A stretch of 64,000 bases of DNA from Bacteroidales bacterium (lineage in GTDB: Bacteria > Bacteroidota > Bacteroidia > Bacteroidales > UBA932): contig JAEEXZ010000005.1 of NCBI GenBank assembly GCA_016288055.1, positions 1 to 64,000 of the forward strand, given 5' to 3'. How positions within the stretch are numbered: the stretch's first letter is position 1; every line of letters begins with the position of its first letter. The notes below the pieces were generated by a model that was given only the letters and a program-made list of their open reading frames with translations, searched no databases and was not told the origin of the DNA. The position numbers and the translations under genes are program-made. Shown here in pieces: positions 30,691 through 38,719 of this stretch.

Positions 30691-30840
30691 TTATTTTAGC
30701 GGAAATAACTTCGCCAACGCCGCAGCAAATTTGCCGGCCTCAGCCTTATTGTAGGCAACATCTATCATATGCTCACTTCCTCCTTTTCTCTTCACCTGCA
30801 GATAATACCCCGCTGGCAATGTCCTTACTGCAAAATGTTG
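30691..30840 (-). pseudogene. C-terminal fragment of an unidentified protein
   Basis: QHFAVRTLPAGYYLQVKRKGGSEHMIDVAYNKAEAGKFAAALAKLFPLK* with no start upstream. Confidence 0.4.
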
Positions 30841-30862
30841 CTATTTGCATCTATATAATCCA

Positions 30863-31339
30863 TCATTCCCACAATTCGTATTCCTCTTTCAACCATTTGC
30901 ATGGTTGATTACGATAGTGATCATACAAACGATCTTCCACATGAAAGTCATCCCATACTGCGCTACGTTCCCGACCTCTAGCCTCCTCCTTTGAGCATTT
31001 TGTTATTTCTCCCGTTTCTGTGTTATAGAGTGCGAAACTATTCTCAAACTTGTCATAAATATACTTTATATGAGGAACGAGAAACTCCTCTTTAATTGGA
31101 ATATTTCCGACAATTCTCCAACGCCCATTTCTAAGAACGCTATCATAGACGGTGACTCTAAATAGCGTCTTGCAATCTTTCAGAATGAACAAGTCCTCAA
31201 GCGGAATATCCGACTTATAGTCAAAAAAGAGGTATTCGCCATGAGGAAGTAACTGCGCATAACAAAAGTATTCCCCATGAACAGGAATTTCGATAATATC
31301 TCCCAACCTTTTTCTTTTTCGGTAGGTATTATTTGCCAT
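30863..31339 (-). CDS. Imm26-like immunity protein
   Basis: RKRLGDIIEIPVHGEYFCYAQLLPHGEYLFFDYKSD resembles the Imm26 N-terminal pattern; follows a toxin-like tail by 3 nt. Confidence 0.6.
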   Translation of the reverse strand: MANNTYRKRKRLGDIIEIPVHGEYFCYAQLLPHGEYLFFDYKSDIPLEDLFILKDCKTLFRVTVYDSVLRNGRWRIVGNIPIKEEFLVPHIKYIYDKFENSFALYNTETGEITKCSKEEARGRERSAVWDDFHVEDRLYDHYRNQPCKWLKEEYELWE

Positions 31340-31342
31340 TAT

Positions 31343-31549
31343 TTAGTGCATTAAATATTTCTTACGAGCTTCCTCGTATCGAGATCTGTTGGGATTCTTA
31401 GGACTCACACCATTGATTCTATTGCCCGATGTCCCTCCTGTCGACTGAGCGCCCCCGTGTTATTCTATCATCTGCGACGTCATCTACCCTATTAGCGGCC
31501 TGAGCAATGAAGGAAGGATACCCCACCACGTTGTAATTTCAGGTGCCAC
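31343..31549 (-). pseudogene. Frameshifted C-terminal remnant of a probable polymorphic-toxin-like protein
   Basis: NYNVVGYPSFIAQAANRVDDVADDRIT then, after a shift near a G run, GGAQSTGGTSGNRINGVSPKNPNRSRYEEARKKYLMH*. Confidence 0.45.
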
Positions 31550-31744
31550 TTAGTCTTTAACAATCTGGCGAAGGTTCTTGTCCTGATCGATCTCCCAGAT
31601 GTCATACGTCCCGTCCCGGTCAAAGTCGACGACCGCCGTAGCGCGGGCTTTGAACCCTTTCTCATCGGCCTCCATAATAACCGACACTACAAGCAGTTCT
31701 GGCAGGGAAAAAGCAGGTAAGTTTTTCGGTTACGAATCATGTAT
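31550..31744 (-). pseudogene. Collapsed type IV prepilin-like remnant
   Basis: Minus frame *PKNLPAFSLPELLVVSVIMEADEKGFKARATAVVDFDRDGTYDIWEIDQDKNLRQIVKD*. Confidence 0.6.
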
Positions 31745-31846
31745 CGTTGAAATTGCGGACCAAATATACATGCTGAATTTGGATTAATCAATACTTTCCC
31801 CCGTCTCGACCTGCAGAAATGTATCACTTTTGACAAGCCCCTGCAG

Positions 31847-31948
31847 GAGTGTTGTGTTTTGCTAGGTCCGAGCACGAAACAGGCCCTTCTGGTGCTCGAG
31901 TGCTGGTTTTCGGTAGGTTCGAGCACGAAACAGGCCCTTTTGGTGCAC
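31847..31948. repeat. Two tandem 51-bp repeats containing gagcac...gtgctc dyads
   Basis: gagtgttgtgttttgctaggtccgagcacgaaacaggcccttctggtgctc versus gagtgctggttttcggtaggttcgagcacgaaacaggcccttttggtgcac. Confidence 0.85.
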
Positions 31949-32080
31949 GAGTGCGGTCACCGGGGGGGCGGTGGCAGAGAGAGGGTGTTAAAACGTCTTA
32001 TGATTTTGGTTTTAAAACGGACCAAGGTTATGTATAAATACACGAGAGGTAATCTCGAACACGCTGTAAGGTGCTATAAA

Positions 32081-32127
32081 TCAATGGTTTGGCTTTAGGC
32101 GCAGTAGCCTAAAAGCCAAACCATTGA
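32081..32127. repeat. Long hairpin (about 20-bp stem, one bulge, 6-nt loop)
   Basis: tcaatggtttggctttaggc gcagta gcctaaaagccaaaccattga. Confidence 0.9.
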
Positions 32128-32152
32128 TAGCGAGTTATTTATAAAGATTCGA

Positions 32153-32701
32153 CTACCGGGCTGTCCAGGCCGGAATATTGTTCTCCTGCATGAAGGCGAG
32201 AACGGTGTCCAGGCTCTCGAAGCGGGCGGTGCCGTCCAGGTACACGTTCACCTGGAAGCCGCGGCGCTGGCTGATCTTGTACAGGTTCTTGAGGGTTTCC
32301 AGGACGCAGTATTCGGCGGCGATGCCGCAGACGGTGACGACGTCGCCGGGAGCGAAGAGTTCATCCTCCTCATCTTGGGTGAGCCCTACGAAGGCGCCAT
32401 ACTCCTCACGCTCGGGGAGGCGTCCCTTCAGGATGAAGCGCATGCGGTCCTCGGCGAGGCCTTCCAGCATGTTGTCCGGGATGGAGGCGCCGGCGGTGTG
32501 GTGCACGCAGTGAACAGGCCAGGGACCGCCCTGGGCCTTGAAAGAGCAGTGGTTCACGGGATGCCAGTCCAGCGTGAAGTACACGCGGTCGAACTGGTTT
32601 TTGACGGCGTTGATGGCGGGGAGTACGCCGGCTGCTCCGGGAACGGTAAGCGTTCCGTCGATGAAATCTTTCTGAAGATCTACTGCAAGAAGAATGTTCA
32701 T
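32153..32701 (-). CDS. pncA: Nicotinamidase / isochorismatase family
   Basis: LLAVDLQKDFIDGTL; DWHPVNHCSF; VCGIAAEYCVLET. Confidence 0.85.
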   Translation of the reverse strand: MNILLAVDLQKDFIDGTLTVPGAAGVLPAINAVKNQFDRVYFTLDWHPVNHCSFKAQGGPWPVHCVHHTAGASIPDNMLEGLAEDRMRFILKGRLPEREEYGAFVGLTQDEEDELFAPGDVVTVCGIAAEYCVLETLKNLYKISQRRGFQVNVYLDGTARFESLDTVLAFMQENNIPAWTAR

Positions 32702-32716
32702 AATATATATTAATGT

Positions 32717-33418
32717 TTAAAGTCTTTTAATCCAGCCTATGCTGTCCGGCCCTTCATTGAATAGCAGGTCCAGAGCGCTGAGGCGGGGCGTAAAGCCGCC
32801 CATGCGGTCGCGGAACACCTGGTAGTAAGGCCGCGCAAGTCCCAGGTCTTCCAGTACGGTGTCCGTGTGTTTGGGGTGGATGGCGTAGCGGTAATCGTCG
32901 GGCACGCTGCCCGGTGCGGAAAACTCCTTCGTGGGCTGCAGCTCGCAGGCGATGCCTGTCTTGTCAAGAAGAAAGCGTGCCGTGCTCAGGTTGAGCTCCC
33001 ACAGCGTCCGCGGCCGGGCGTCCAACAGCGCGAACAGCCCGTCCCTGTAATACTCATAGTAGGCCGATGTCTCATACGCCGTATCCAGCGCCCGCTGCGT
33101 ACGAACGATCCAGGGAGTGGAGTAGTCCACCAGGACGGAGGAAATGCCCCTTTCCGGAGCATTTGCCCGGACAGGGTCGCGAAGCGACGCTCCGGAAAGG
33201 GGCATTTCCTCCGTCTTGTGCAAAACCGGCACCTGAAGCATCTGCACACCGTCTCCGGCCAGGATGTAGCAGCGGTTTCGGTAACTCTGTTTCTGGTAGT
33301 TCTCGCAGGCTTCAACCAGCACCGGAGACGGCAAAACCCTGTCGGGGGACAGGGTCATGTCTCGCGCTGCCAGGGCCAGCCAGCTCAGCGGCGGAAAATA
33401 TGCGCTGGAAAGCAGCAC
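32717..33418 (-). CDS. WbqC-like family protein, probable GTG start overlapping the lpxA stop
   Basis: VLLSSAYFPPLSWLALAA...NYQKQSYRNRCYI...YSTPWIVRTQRALDTAYETSAYYEYY. Confidence 0.8.
   Translation of the reverse strand: MLLSSAYFPPLSWLALAARDMTLSPDRVLPSPVLVEACENYQKQSYRNRCYILAGDGVQMLQVPVLHKTEEMPLSGASLRDPVRANAPERGISSVLVDYSTPWIVRTQRALDTAYETSAYYEYYRDGLFALLDARPRTLWELNLSTARFLLDKTGIACELQPTKEFSAPGSVPDDYRYAIHPKHTDTVLEDLGLARPYYQVFRDRMGGFTPRLSALDLLFNEGPDSIGWIKRL
33135..33214. repeat. Perfect 26-bp inverted repeat with 28-nt loop inside the wbqC-like CDS
   Basis: acggaggaaatgcccctttccggagc (33135-33160) / gctccggaaaggggcatttcctccgt (33189-33214). Confidence 0.95.
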
Positions 33419-34215
33419 TATTTGCGGGCGCGGGGCTTGGAGATAATGCCGCGCTTGGACCCGCGGATGAACCGCAGGATGTTGTCGCGGTGCTCGGAAG
33501 CGGGGAAGTTGGCCTCGATGTACTCCAGGGCCTGGCTTACGTTCATTCCCTGGAAATAAATGGCGTCGTAGATGGCCTTGATCTCGTTGATGGTCTCCTC
33601 GGTGAAACCGCGACGCAGCAGGCCTACGCGGTTGATGCCCTCGAAGCAAATGGGTTCACGGCCGGCCAGCACATAGGGCGGCACATCCTTGGTGATCTTG
33701 GCGCAGGCGGCCACGAAGGCGTGGGTGCCCACTTTGGAGAACTGGTGGGAAGCGGTCTTGCCGCCCACGGTGACCCAGTCTTCGATGTCGGTCTCTCCGG
33801 CAAAGCCCACGTAGCTCACTACAATGCAGTGATTGCCCACGCAGCAGTCGTGCGCGATGTGGGCGTAGGACATCACCAGGGTGTCATTGCCGATCTTGGT
33901 GAGCGCTTTTCCGCTGGCTTTGGTGCCGCGGTTGATGGTGGCGCACTCGCGGATGTTCACGCGGTCTCCGATTTCCACCCACGACTCCTCGCCCTCGAAC
34001 TTGAGGTCCTGGGGGATGGCTCCGACGACGGCGCCGGGGAAAACGGTGCAGTCCTTGCCGATCTTGACGTGGTTGTAAATGGTTGCGTTGTTAAGGATTT
34101 TGGTGCCTTCGCCAATCTCTACATCGGCGTCAATGAAGGCGAACGGTCCCACTTCTACGTTGTCGCCGAGCTTTGCGCCCGGGCTGACAATCGCCATAGG
34201 GTGAATCTTAATCAT
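33418..34215 (-). CDS. lpxA: Acyl-ACP--UDP-N-acetylglucosamine O-acyltransferase
   Basis: Hexapeptide repeats; IHPMAIVSPGAKLGDNVEVGPFAFID; HIAHDC. Confidence 0.95.
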   Translation of the reverse strand: MIKIHPMAIVSPGAKLGDNVEVGPFAFIDADVEIGEGTKILNNATIYNHVKIGKDCTVFPGAVVGAIPQDLKFEGEESWVEIGDRVNIRECATINRGTKASGKALTKIGNDTLVMSYAHIAHDCCVGNHCIVVSYVGFAGETDIEDWVTVGGKTASHQFSKVGTHAFVAACAKITKDVPPYVLAGREPICFEGINRVGLLRRGFTEETINEIKAIYDAIYFQGMNVSQALEYIEANFPASEHRDNILRFIRGSKRGIISKPRARK

Positions 34216-34224
34216 AGTAGTATT

Positions 34225-35064
34225 CTATTTGAGCAAGGCCCTGAGGGCCTTTGCGGCTTTCGTGTTGATGGTGTGTCCGGACTTGTAGGCGGTGACGCGG
34301 GCGTTGAGGTATCCTCCGGCGAGACGGATGTCCCCCAGAAGGTCCAGCATCTTGTGGCGCCCGCATTCGTCCTCGAAGTGCAGCTGGGGATTGCCCATGT
34401 AGCCGTCATCGGTGACGACGAGCGCGTTGGAGAGGTCTCCGCCCTTGATGAGTCCGTTTTTGAGCATGGGCTCGATCTCCCGGTAGAAACAGAAGGTGCG
34501 GCAGGGGCCGATCTCGCGGGCATAGTCCACGCTCTCGTCCCAATGGGCCTTCTGGATGCCCAGCACGGGGGAGTTGAAATCTACGGTGGTATCGGCCGAA
34601 GGAGTATCGGCCGGCTCGATGCGCACCCAGGAACCGGTTTTCTCGTCCTTCACCTCGAGGGCGTAGGGGACGGTGATGTACCGGCGCGGGGCGTCCTGCT
34701 CCTGAAGTCCGTCCGGGTCGATGGCCTCCGCATACAGGCGGGCGCTGCCGTCCAGGATGGGGACTTCGATGTTGTCCAGCTCAATACGGGCGTTGTCCAC
34801 GCCCATGCCGGTGAGCACGCTCATGATGTGCTCGATGGTCACGGCCTTGGCCTCGCCGCACTCGATGGTGGTGCTGCGTGCCGTATTGGTGACATATTCG
34901 GCCAGGGCGGGAACTTCCGGGCAGCCGGGCAGATCCGTCCGGGAAAAGACGATGCCGGTGCCGGCAGGGGCGGGCATCACCTTCATGTGGGAATAGGTGC
35001 CCGTGTGCAGTCCCTTGCCTTCAAAAAGGTATTCTTTCTTAAGCGTGTGTTGGTTCTTCGCCAT
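34225..35064 (-). CDS. lpxC: UDP-3-O-acyl-N-acetylglucosamine deacetylase, stand-alone (no FabZ domain)
   Basis: TIEHIMSVLTGMGVDNARIELDNIEVPILDGSA; GRHKMLDLLGD; 279 aa. Confidence 0.93.
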   Translation of the reverse strand: MAKNQHTLKKEYLFEGKGLHTGTYSHMKVMPAPAGTGIVFSRTDLPGCPEVPALAEYVTNTARSTTIECGEAKAVTIEHIMSVLTGMGVDNARIELDNIEVPILDGSARLYAEAIDPDGLQEQDAPRRYITVPYALEVKDEKTGSWVRIEPADTPSADTTVDFNSPVLGIQKAHWDESVDYAREIGPCRTFCFYREIEPMLKNGLIKGGDLSNALVVTDDGYMGNPQLHFEDECGRHKMLDLLGDIRLAGGYLNARVTAYKSGHTINTKAAKALRALLK

Positions 35065-35071
35065 GTGGGGT

Positions 35072-36067
35072 CTATTCTTCGGCAGCCCTCTTGAACAGGG
35101 CGTATGCTTTCATGTAAAGTTTGGCGTCGATGACAGGGGAGCCCAGCAGCACCTGTCCGCCCTTGCGGATGTTGCCGATGACGCCGCCCTGTGCCAGGAT
35201 GGTGGTGTGGTCGGCGATCTTGAGGTGACCGGCGATGCCCACCTGGCCGGCGAAGATGCAGTATTTGCCCACTTCGGTGGAGCCGGCGATACCCGTCTGG
35301 GCGGCCATGGCGGTATGGTCTCCGATGATCACGTTGTGCGCGATCATGCAAAGGTTGTCGATGCGTACGCCGTTGCCGATGATGGTGGATTCCATCTGGG
35401 CGCGGTCCACGGTGGAGTTGGCTCCGATCTCGACGTCGTTGCCGATGATGACGTTGCCCAGGTGTTCGATCTTCTCCCAGGAACCGTCCTCGCGGGGCGC
35501 GTTGCCAAAGCCGTCGGCGCCGATGACCACCCCGCTGTGCAGGATGACGTTGTTGCCGATGACCATGCCGGGATAGATGCGTACTCCGGGATAGAAGGTG
35601 CAGTTGCTGCCGATTTTGCAGTTCTCGCCGATATACACGTGTTCGCGGATGACGGTGCCGTCCCCGACAGTCGTGTGGCGGCCTACGTAGGCGAAGTCTC
35701 CCACATAGACGTTCTTGCCGAACTTGGTGCTCCAGAAATACTTGGCGCGAAGGCTTCTGTGGCACTTTTTCGTCTTCTTCTGGTCGCCGATGTACTTGAG
35801 AAGCTCGGCGATGGAAGAGTAGGCGTTTTCTACGCGCACCAGCGTGGCTTTGACGGGCTGCTTGGGCTCGAAATCCCGGTTCACGATGAGGATGGAGGCC
35901 TCGGAGGTGTACACATACTCCTCGTACTTGGGATTGGCGAAGAAGGACAGGGTTCCGGGCTTGCCGTGTTCAATCTTGGCAAGTTTGGTAGCCTTGGCGT
36001 TCTCGTCACCTTCGACGGTGCCTTTCAGCAGTTGTGCTAAGAATTTGGCTGTGAGTTCCATTGTCAT
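35072..36067 (-). CDS. lpxD: UDP-3-O-(3-hydroxymyristoyl)glucosamine N-acyltransferase
   Basis: Hexapeptide repeats; [19 protein letters not shown]. Confidence 0.94.
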   Translation of the reverse strand: MTMELTAKFLAQLLKGTVEGDENAKATKLAKIEHGKPGTLSFFANPKYEEYVYTSEASILIVNRDFEPKQPVKATLVRVENAYSSIAELLKYIGDQKKTKKCHRSLRAKYFWSTKFGKNVYVGDFAYVGRHTTVGDGTVIREHVYIGENCKIGSNCTFYPGVRIYPGMVIGNNVILHSGVVIGADGFGNAPREDGSWEKIEHLGNVIIGNDVEIGANSTVDRAQMESTIIGNGVRIDNLCMIAHNVIIGDHTAMAAQTGIAGSTEVGKYCIFAGQVGIAGHLKIADHTTILAQGGVIGNIRKGGQVLLGSPVIDAKLYMKAYALFKRAAEE

Positions 36068-36086
36068 TCTGAACGAAGTGAAGAAT

Positions 36087-37607
36087 CTATATTAAGGGCT
36101 CGGCCGTCATGGCGGCGGGCTGAGGGATTCCCATGAGTTTGAGGATGGTGGGCGCCACATTGCACAGGGCACCGTCCTTGACGGTCTTCACCTCGTCGCC
36201 GGCGTTGATCACCACGAACTGAACGGTGTTCAGGGAGTGGGCGGTGTTGGGGGTACCGTCGGGGTTGACGGCGTAGTCGGCGTTGCCGTGGTCGGCGGTC
36301 ATCAGGACCACATAGTCCTTGGCAATGGCCTCTTCCACCACTTTGCCCACCAGCCTGTCGATGCAGGAGACGGCGGTGGTGATGGAGTTGTAGATGCCGG
36401 TGTGGCCTACCATGTCACCGTTGGCGAAGTTCAGGATGATCATGTCCTGCTTGCCGCTGCGGATCTGGGCGATCAGCTTTTCGGCCACTTCGGGGGCGCT
36501 CATCTGGGGCAGCATATCGTAGGTGGGGACCTTCGGGCTGTTCACCAGGATGCGCTCTTCGTTCTCGAACACGGTTTCGCGGCCGCCGTTGAAGAAGAAG
36601 GTGACGTGGGCGTATTTTTCCGTTTCCGCGATGCGCAGCTGGTGCTTGCCGGCTTTGGAGACGGTCTCGCCGAGGGTGTCGTTCACAAGTTCCTTGTCGA
36701 AGAGGATGTGGACGCCCTTGAAGGAGGCGTCATAGGGAGTGAGGCAGCAGTAGTACAGGGGAATGGTGTGCATGCCTTCCTCCGGCATGTCCTGCTGGGT
36801 GAGGACGGAGGTGAGCTCGCGGGCGCGGTCGTTGCGGAAGTTGTAGAAGATGATGGCATCTCCTTCCTCGATGGTGGCCACGGGCTTGCCGTTCTCGGTG
36901 ATGACGATGGGTTTGATGAATTCGTCGGTGACGTCTGCGTCATAGCTGGCCTGGATACCGGCCTGGGCGCTCTCGAAAGCGGCGCCCTTGCCCTCGACCA
37001 GCAGGTCGTAGGCTTCTTTTACGCGGTTCCAGCGCTTGTCGCGGTCCATGGCGTAGAAGCGGCCGCAGACGGAGGCTACCTTGCCGGTGGTCTCGGCCAT
37101 CTTCTCTTCCAGCTCCTTGACGAAGCCCAGGCCGCTGTGGGGGTCCGTGTCACGGCCGTCCATGAAAGCGTGGACATACACTTTGTCCAGTCCTTCTTCC
37201 TTGGCTACGCGCAGGAATTCATACACGTGGTCCAGGGAACTGTGTACGCCGCCGTGGGAGGTGAGACCCATCAGGTGCAGCTTCTTGCCACTGGTTTTCA
37301 CGTATTCGTATGCGGCCTTGATCTCGCTGTTTTCCAGGAGCTTGTGCTCGCGGCAGGCGATATTGATCTTTACGAGGTCCTGGTACACCACACGTCCGGC
37401 GCCCAGGTTCATGTGACCCACCTCGGAGTTTCCCATCTGCCCGTCCGGCAGACCGACGTACTCACCGCAGGCCTGAAGATGGCCGTAGGGGTATTTCTCG
37501 CGGAGTGCGTCGATGTTGGGGGTTCCCTGGGTCCAGATTGCGTTGGAGTAGTCGTGGCGGCCTTCGCCCCAACCATCCAAAATCATTAATAATACTTTCT
37601 TGTTCAT
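36087..37607 (-). CDS. gpmI: 2,3-bisphosphoglycerate-independent phosphoglycerate mutase
   Basis: [33 protein letters not shown]. Confidence 0.96.
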   Translation of the reverse strand: MNKKVLLMILDGWGEGRHDYSNAIWTQGTPNIDALREKYPYGHLQACGEYVGLPDGQMGNSEVGHMNLGAGRVVYQDLVKINIACREHKLLENSEIKAAYEYVKTSGKKLHLMGLTSHGGVHSSLDHVYEFLRVAKEEGLDKVYVHAFMDGRDTDPHSGLGFVKELEEKMAETTGKVASVCGRFYAMDRDKRWNRVKEAYDLLVEGKGAAFESAQAGIQASYDADVTDEFIKPIVITENGKPVATIEEGDAIIFYNFRNDRARELTSVLTQQDMPEEGMHTIPLYYCCLTPYDASFKGVHILFDKELVNDTLGETVSKAGKHQLRIAETEKYAHVTFFFNGGRETVFENEERILVNSPKVPTYDMLPQMSAPEVAEKLIAQIRSGKQDMIILNFANGDMVGHTGIYNSITTAVSCIDRLVGKVVEEAIAKDYVVLMTADHGNADYAVNPDGTPNTAHSLNTVQFVVINAGDEVKTVKDGALCNVAPTILKLMGIPQPAAMTAEPLI

Positions 37608-37665
37608 TATTGTAACCTAATCTTGAGCAAAACAAAAGACTGTCCACTTGGGGCAGCCTGCAAAG

Positions 37666-38715
37666 TTACAAATTATTTGCGGAAATCCGAAGGATTTGCC
37701 GGGTCTCTTTCGTGACGCGCACCGCGTGGTCGATGCAGTATCCGAGGACGGCCAGTACGTGGTGAGGGTCCCGTGCGCTCTTGAGGAGGGGGATGAAGGG
37801 CTTCTCGTCGGCGGGGATGTGATGGTCCGTGAACCAGTCCTGCATTTTCTTCTTCCCGGGGGCCCCAAGCGGGCGGATCCAGTCGCCGCTTTCCCATCGG
37901 CCCTCAAAGAATTCTCCGGCCTTGTCCCGGTCCAGGATGAGCATCCCTGCCGGCTGCTTCACCTCCTTGGCGGCGTCCCAGGGCTCTTCGGTGATGACGA
38001 ACTGCTTGTCATCCTGAGGAGACGAAGTCGACGAAGGATATATAGATTCTTCGCTTCGCTCAGAATGACAGCTCACCTCCTCTGCGAAGCGTTCCATATC
38101 CCGATTCAATGTCTGGATGAAGGAGGGGTTGATTTCGGCGAAAACAGGGAAGACCTGGTTGCGGATTTTGTTCCGCTTGTAGTCGTTGGAGGCGTTGGTT
38201 CGGTCCTCGCGCCAGGTGAGGCCGTGCTCGGCGGCGTAGGCTTCGATATCGGCCCGGGTCATGTCCAGCAGCGGGCGGAGGAGGGGAATGTCGCTGAATT
38301 CCGGGTCGGGGATAAAGCCCTGGGGCTTCATGCCCACGATACCCTTCAGGCCTGTCCCGCGCAGGAGGTTGAGCAGGAGCGTCTCGGCATTGTCGTTGGC
38401 GTTGTGGGCCACGGCGACGGCTTCGTAACCGTGTTCGCGGCACAGCTCGCCGAACCAGTGGTAGCGGAGGCGCCTTGCCGCCATCTCGATGGAGATGCCG
38501 TTCTGTGTTGCGTATGTTTTTGTGTCAAAGCGCTTTACGTGGATGGGGATGCCGTGCTCCGAAGCCCATTTGCGTACAAAGGCTTCGTCTTCGTCGCTTT
38601 CTTTCCCGCGGAGGGAGAAGTTGCAGTGCGCAATGGCGAAAGGCCCGCCTTCCAGACGGGCCTTTTCTGCCAGGCACATGGAGTCGATGCCTCCGCTGAC
38701 GGCGACCAGTAGCAT
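37666..38715 (-). CDS. tilS: tRNA(Ile)-lysidine synthase
   Basis: LLVAVSGGIDSMCL PP-loop; AVAHNANDNAETLLLNLLRGTGLKG. Confidence 0.92.
   Translation of the reverse strand: MLLVAVSGGIDSMCLAEKARLEGGPFAIAHCNFSLRGKESDEDEAFVRKWASEHGIPIHVKRFDTKTYATQNGISIEMAARRLRYHWFGELCREHGYEAVAVAHNANDNAETLLLNLLRGTGLKGIVGMKPQGFIPDPEFSDIPLLRPLLDMTRADIEAYAAEHGLTWREDRTNASNDYKRNKIRNQVFPVFAEINPSFIQTLNRDMERFAEEVSCHSERSEESIYPSSTSSPQDDKQFVITEEPWDAAKEVKQPAGMLILDRDKAGEFFEGRWESGDWIRPLGAPGKKKMQDWFTDHHIPADEKPFIPLLKSARDPHHVLAVLGYCIDHAVRVTKETRQILRISANNL
38007..38070. repeat. Interspersed repeat of the cattctgagcgaagcgaagaatct type inside tilS (translated [10 protein letters not shown])
   Basis: tcatcctgaggagacgaagtcgacgaaggatatatagattcttcgcttcgctcagaatgaca. 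Confidence 0.8.
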
Positions 38716-38719
38716 CGGC

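Noticed and set aside
31687-31926. 79-aa minus-strand ORF MLEPTENQHSSTRRACFVLG...
   Set aside because: Its N-terminal part is a translation of the 51-bp tandem repeat and its end is the out-of-frame prepilin remnant; not a credible gene.
31847-31948. Possible CRISPR or att site pair
   Set aside because: Only two tandem 51-bp units, no spacers and no integrase nearby.
33067-35094. 675-aa plus-strand ORF
   Set aside because: Antisense to wbqC-like, lpxA and lpxC genes; no coherent domain.
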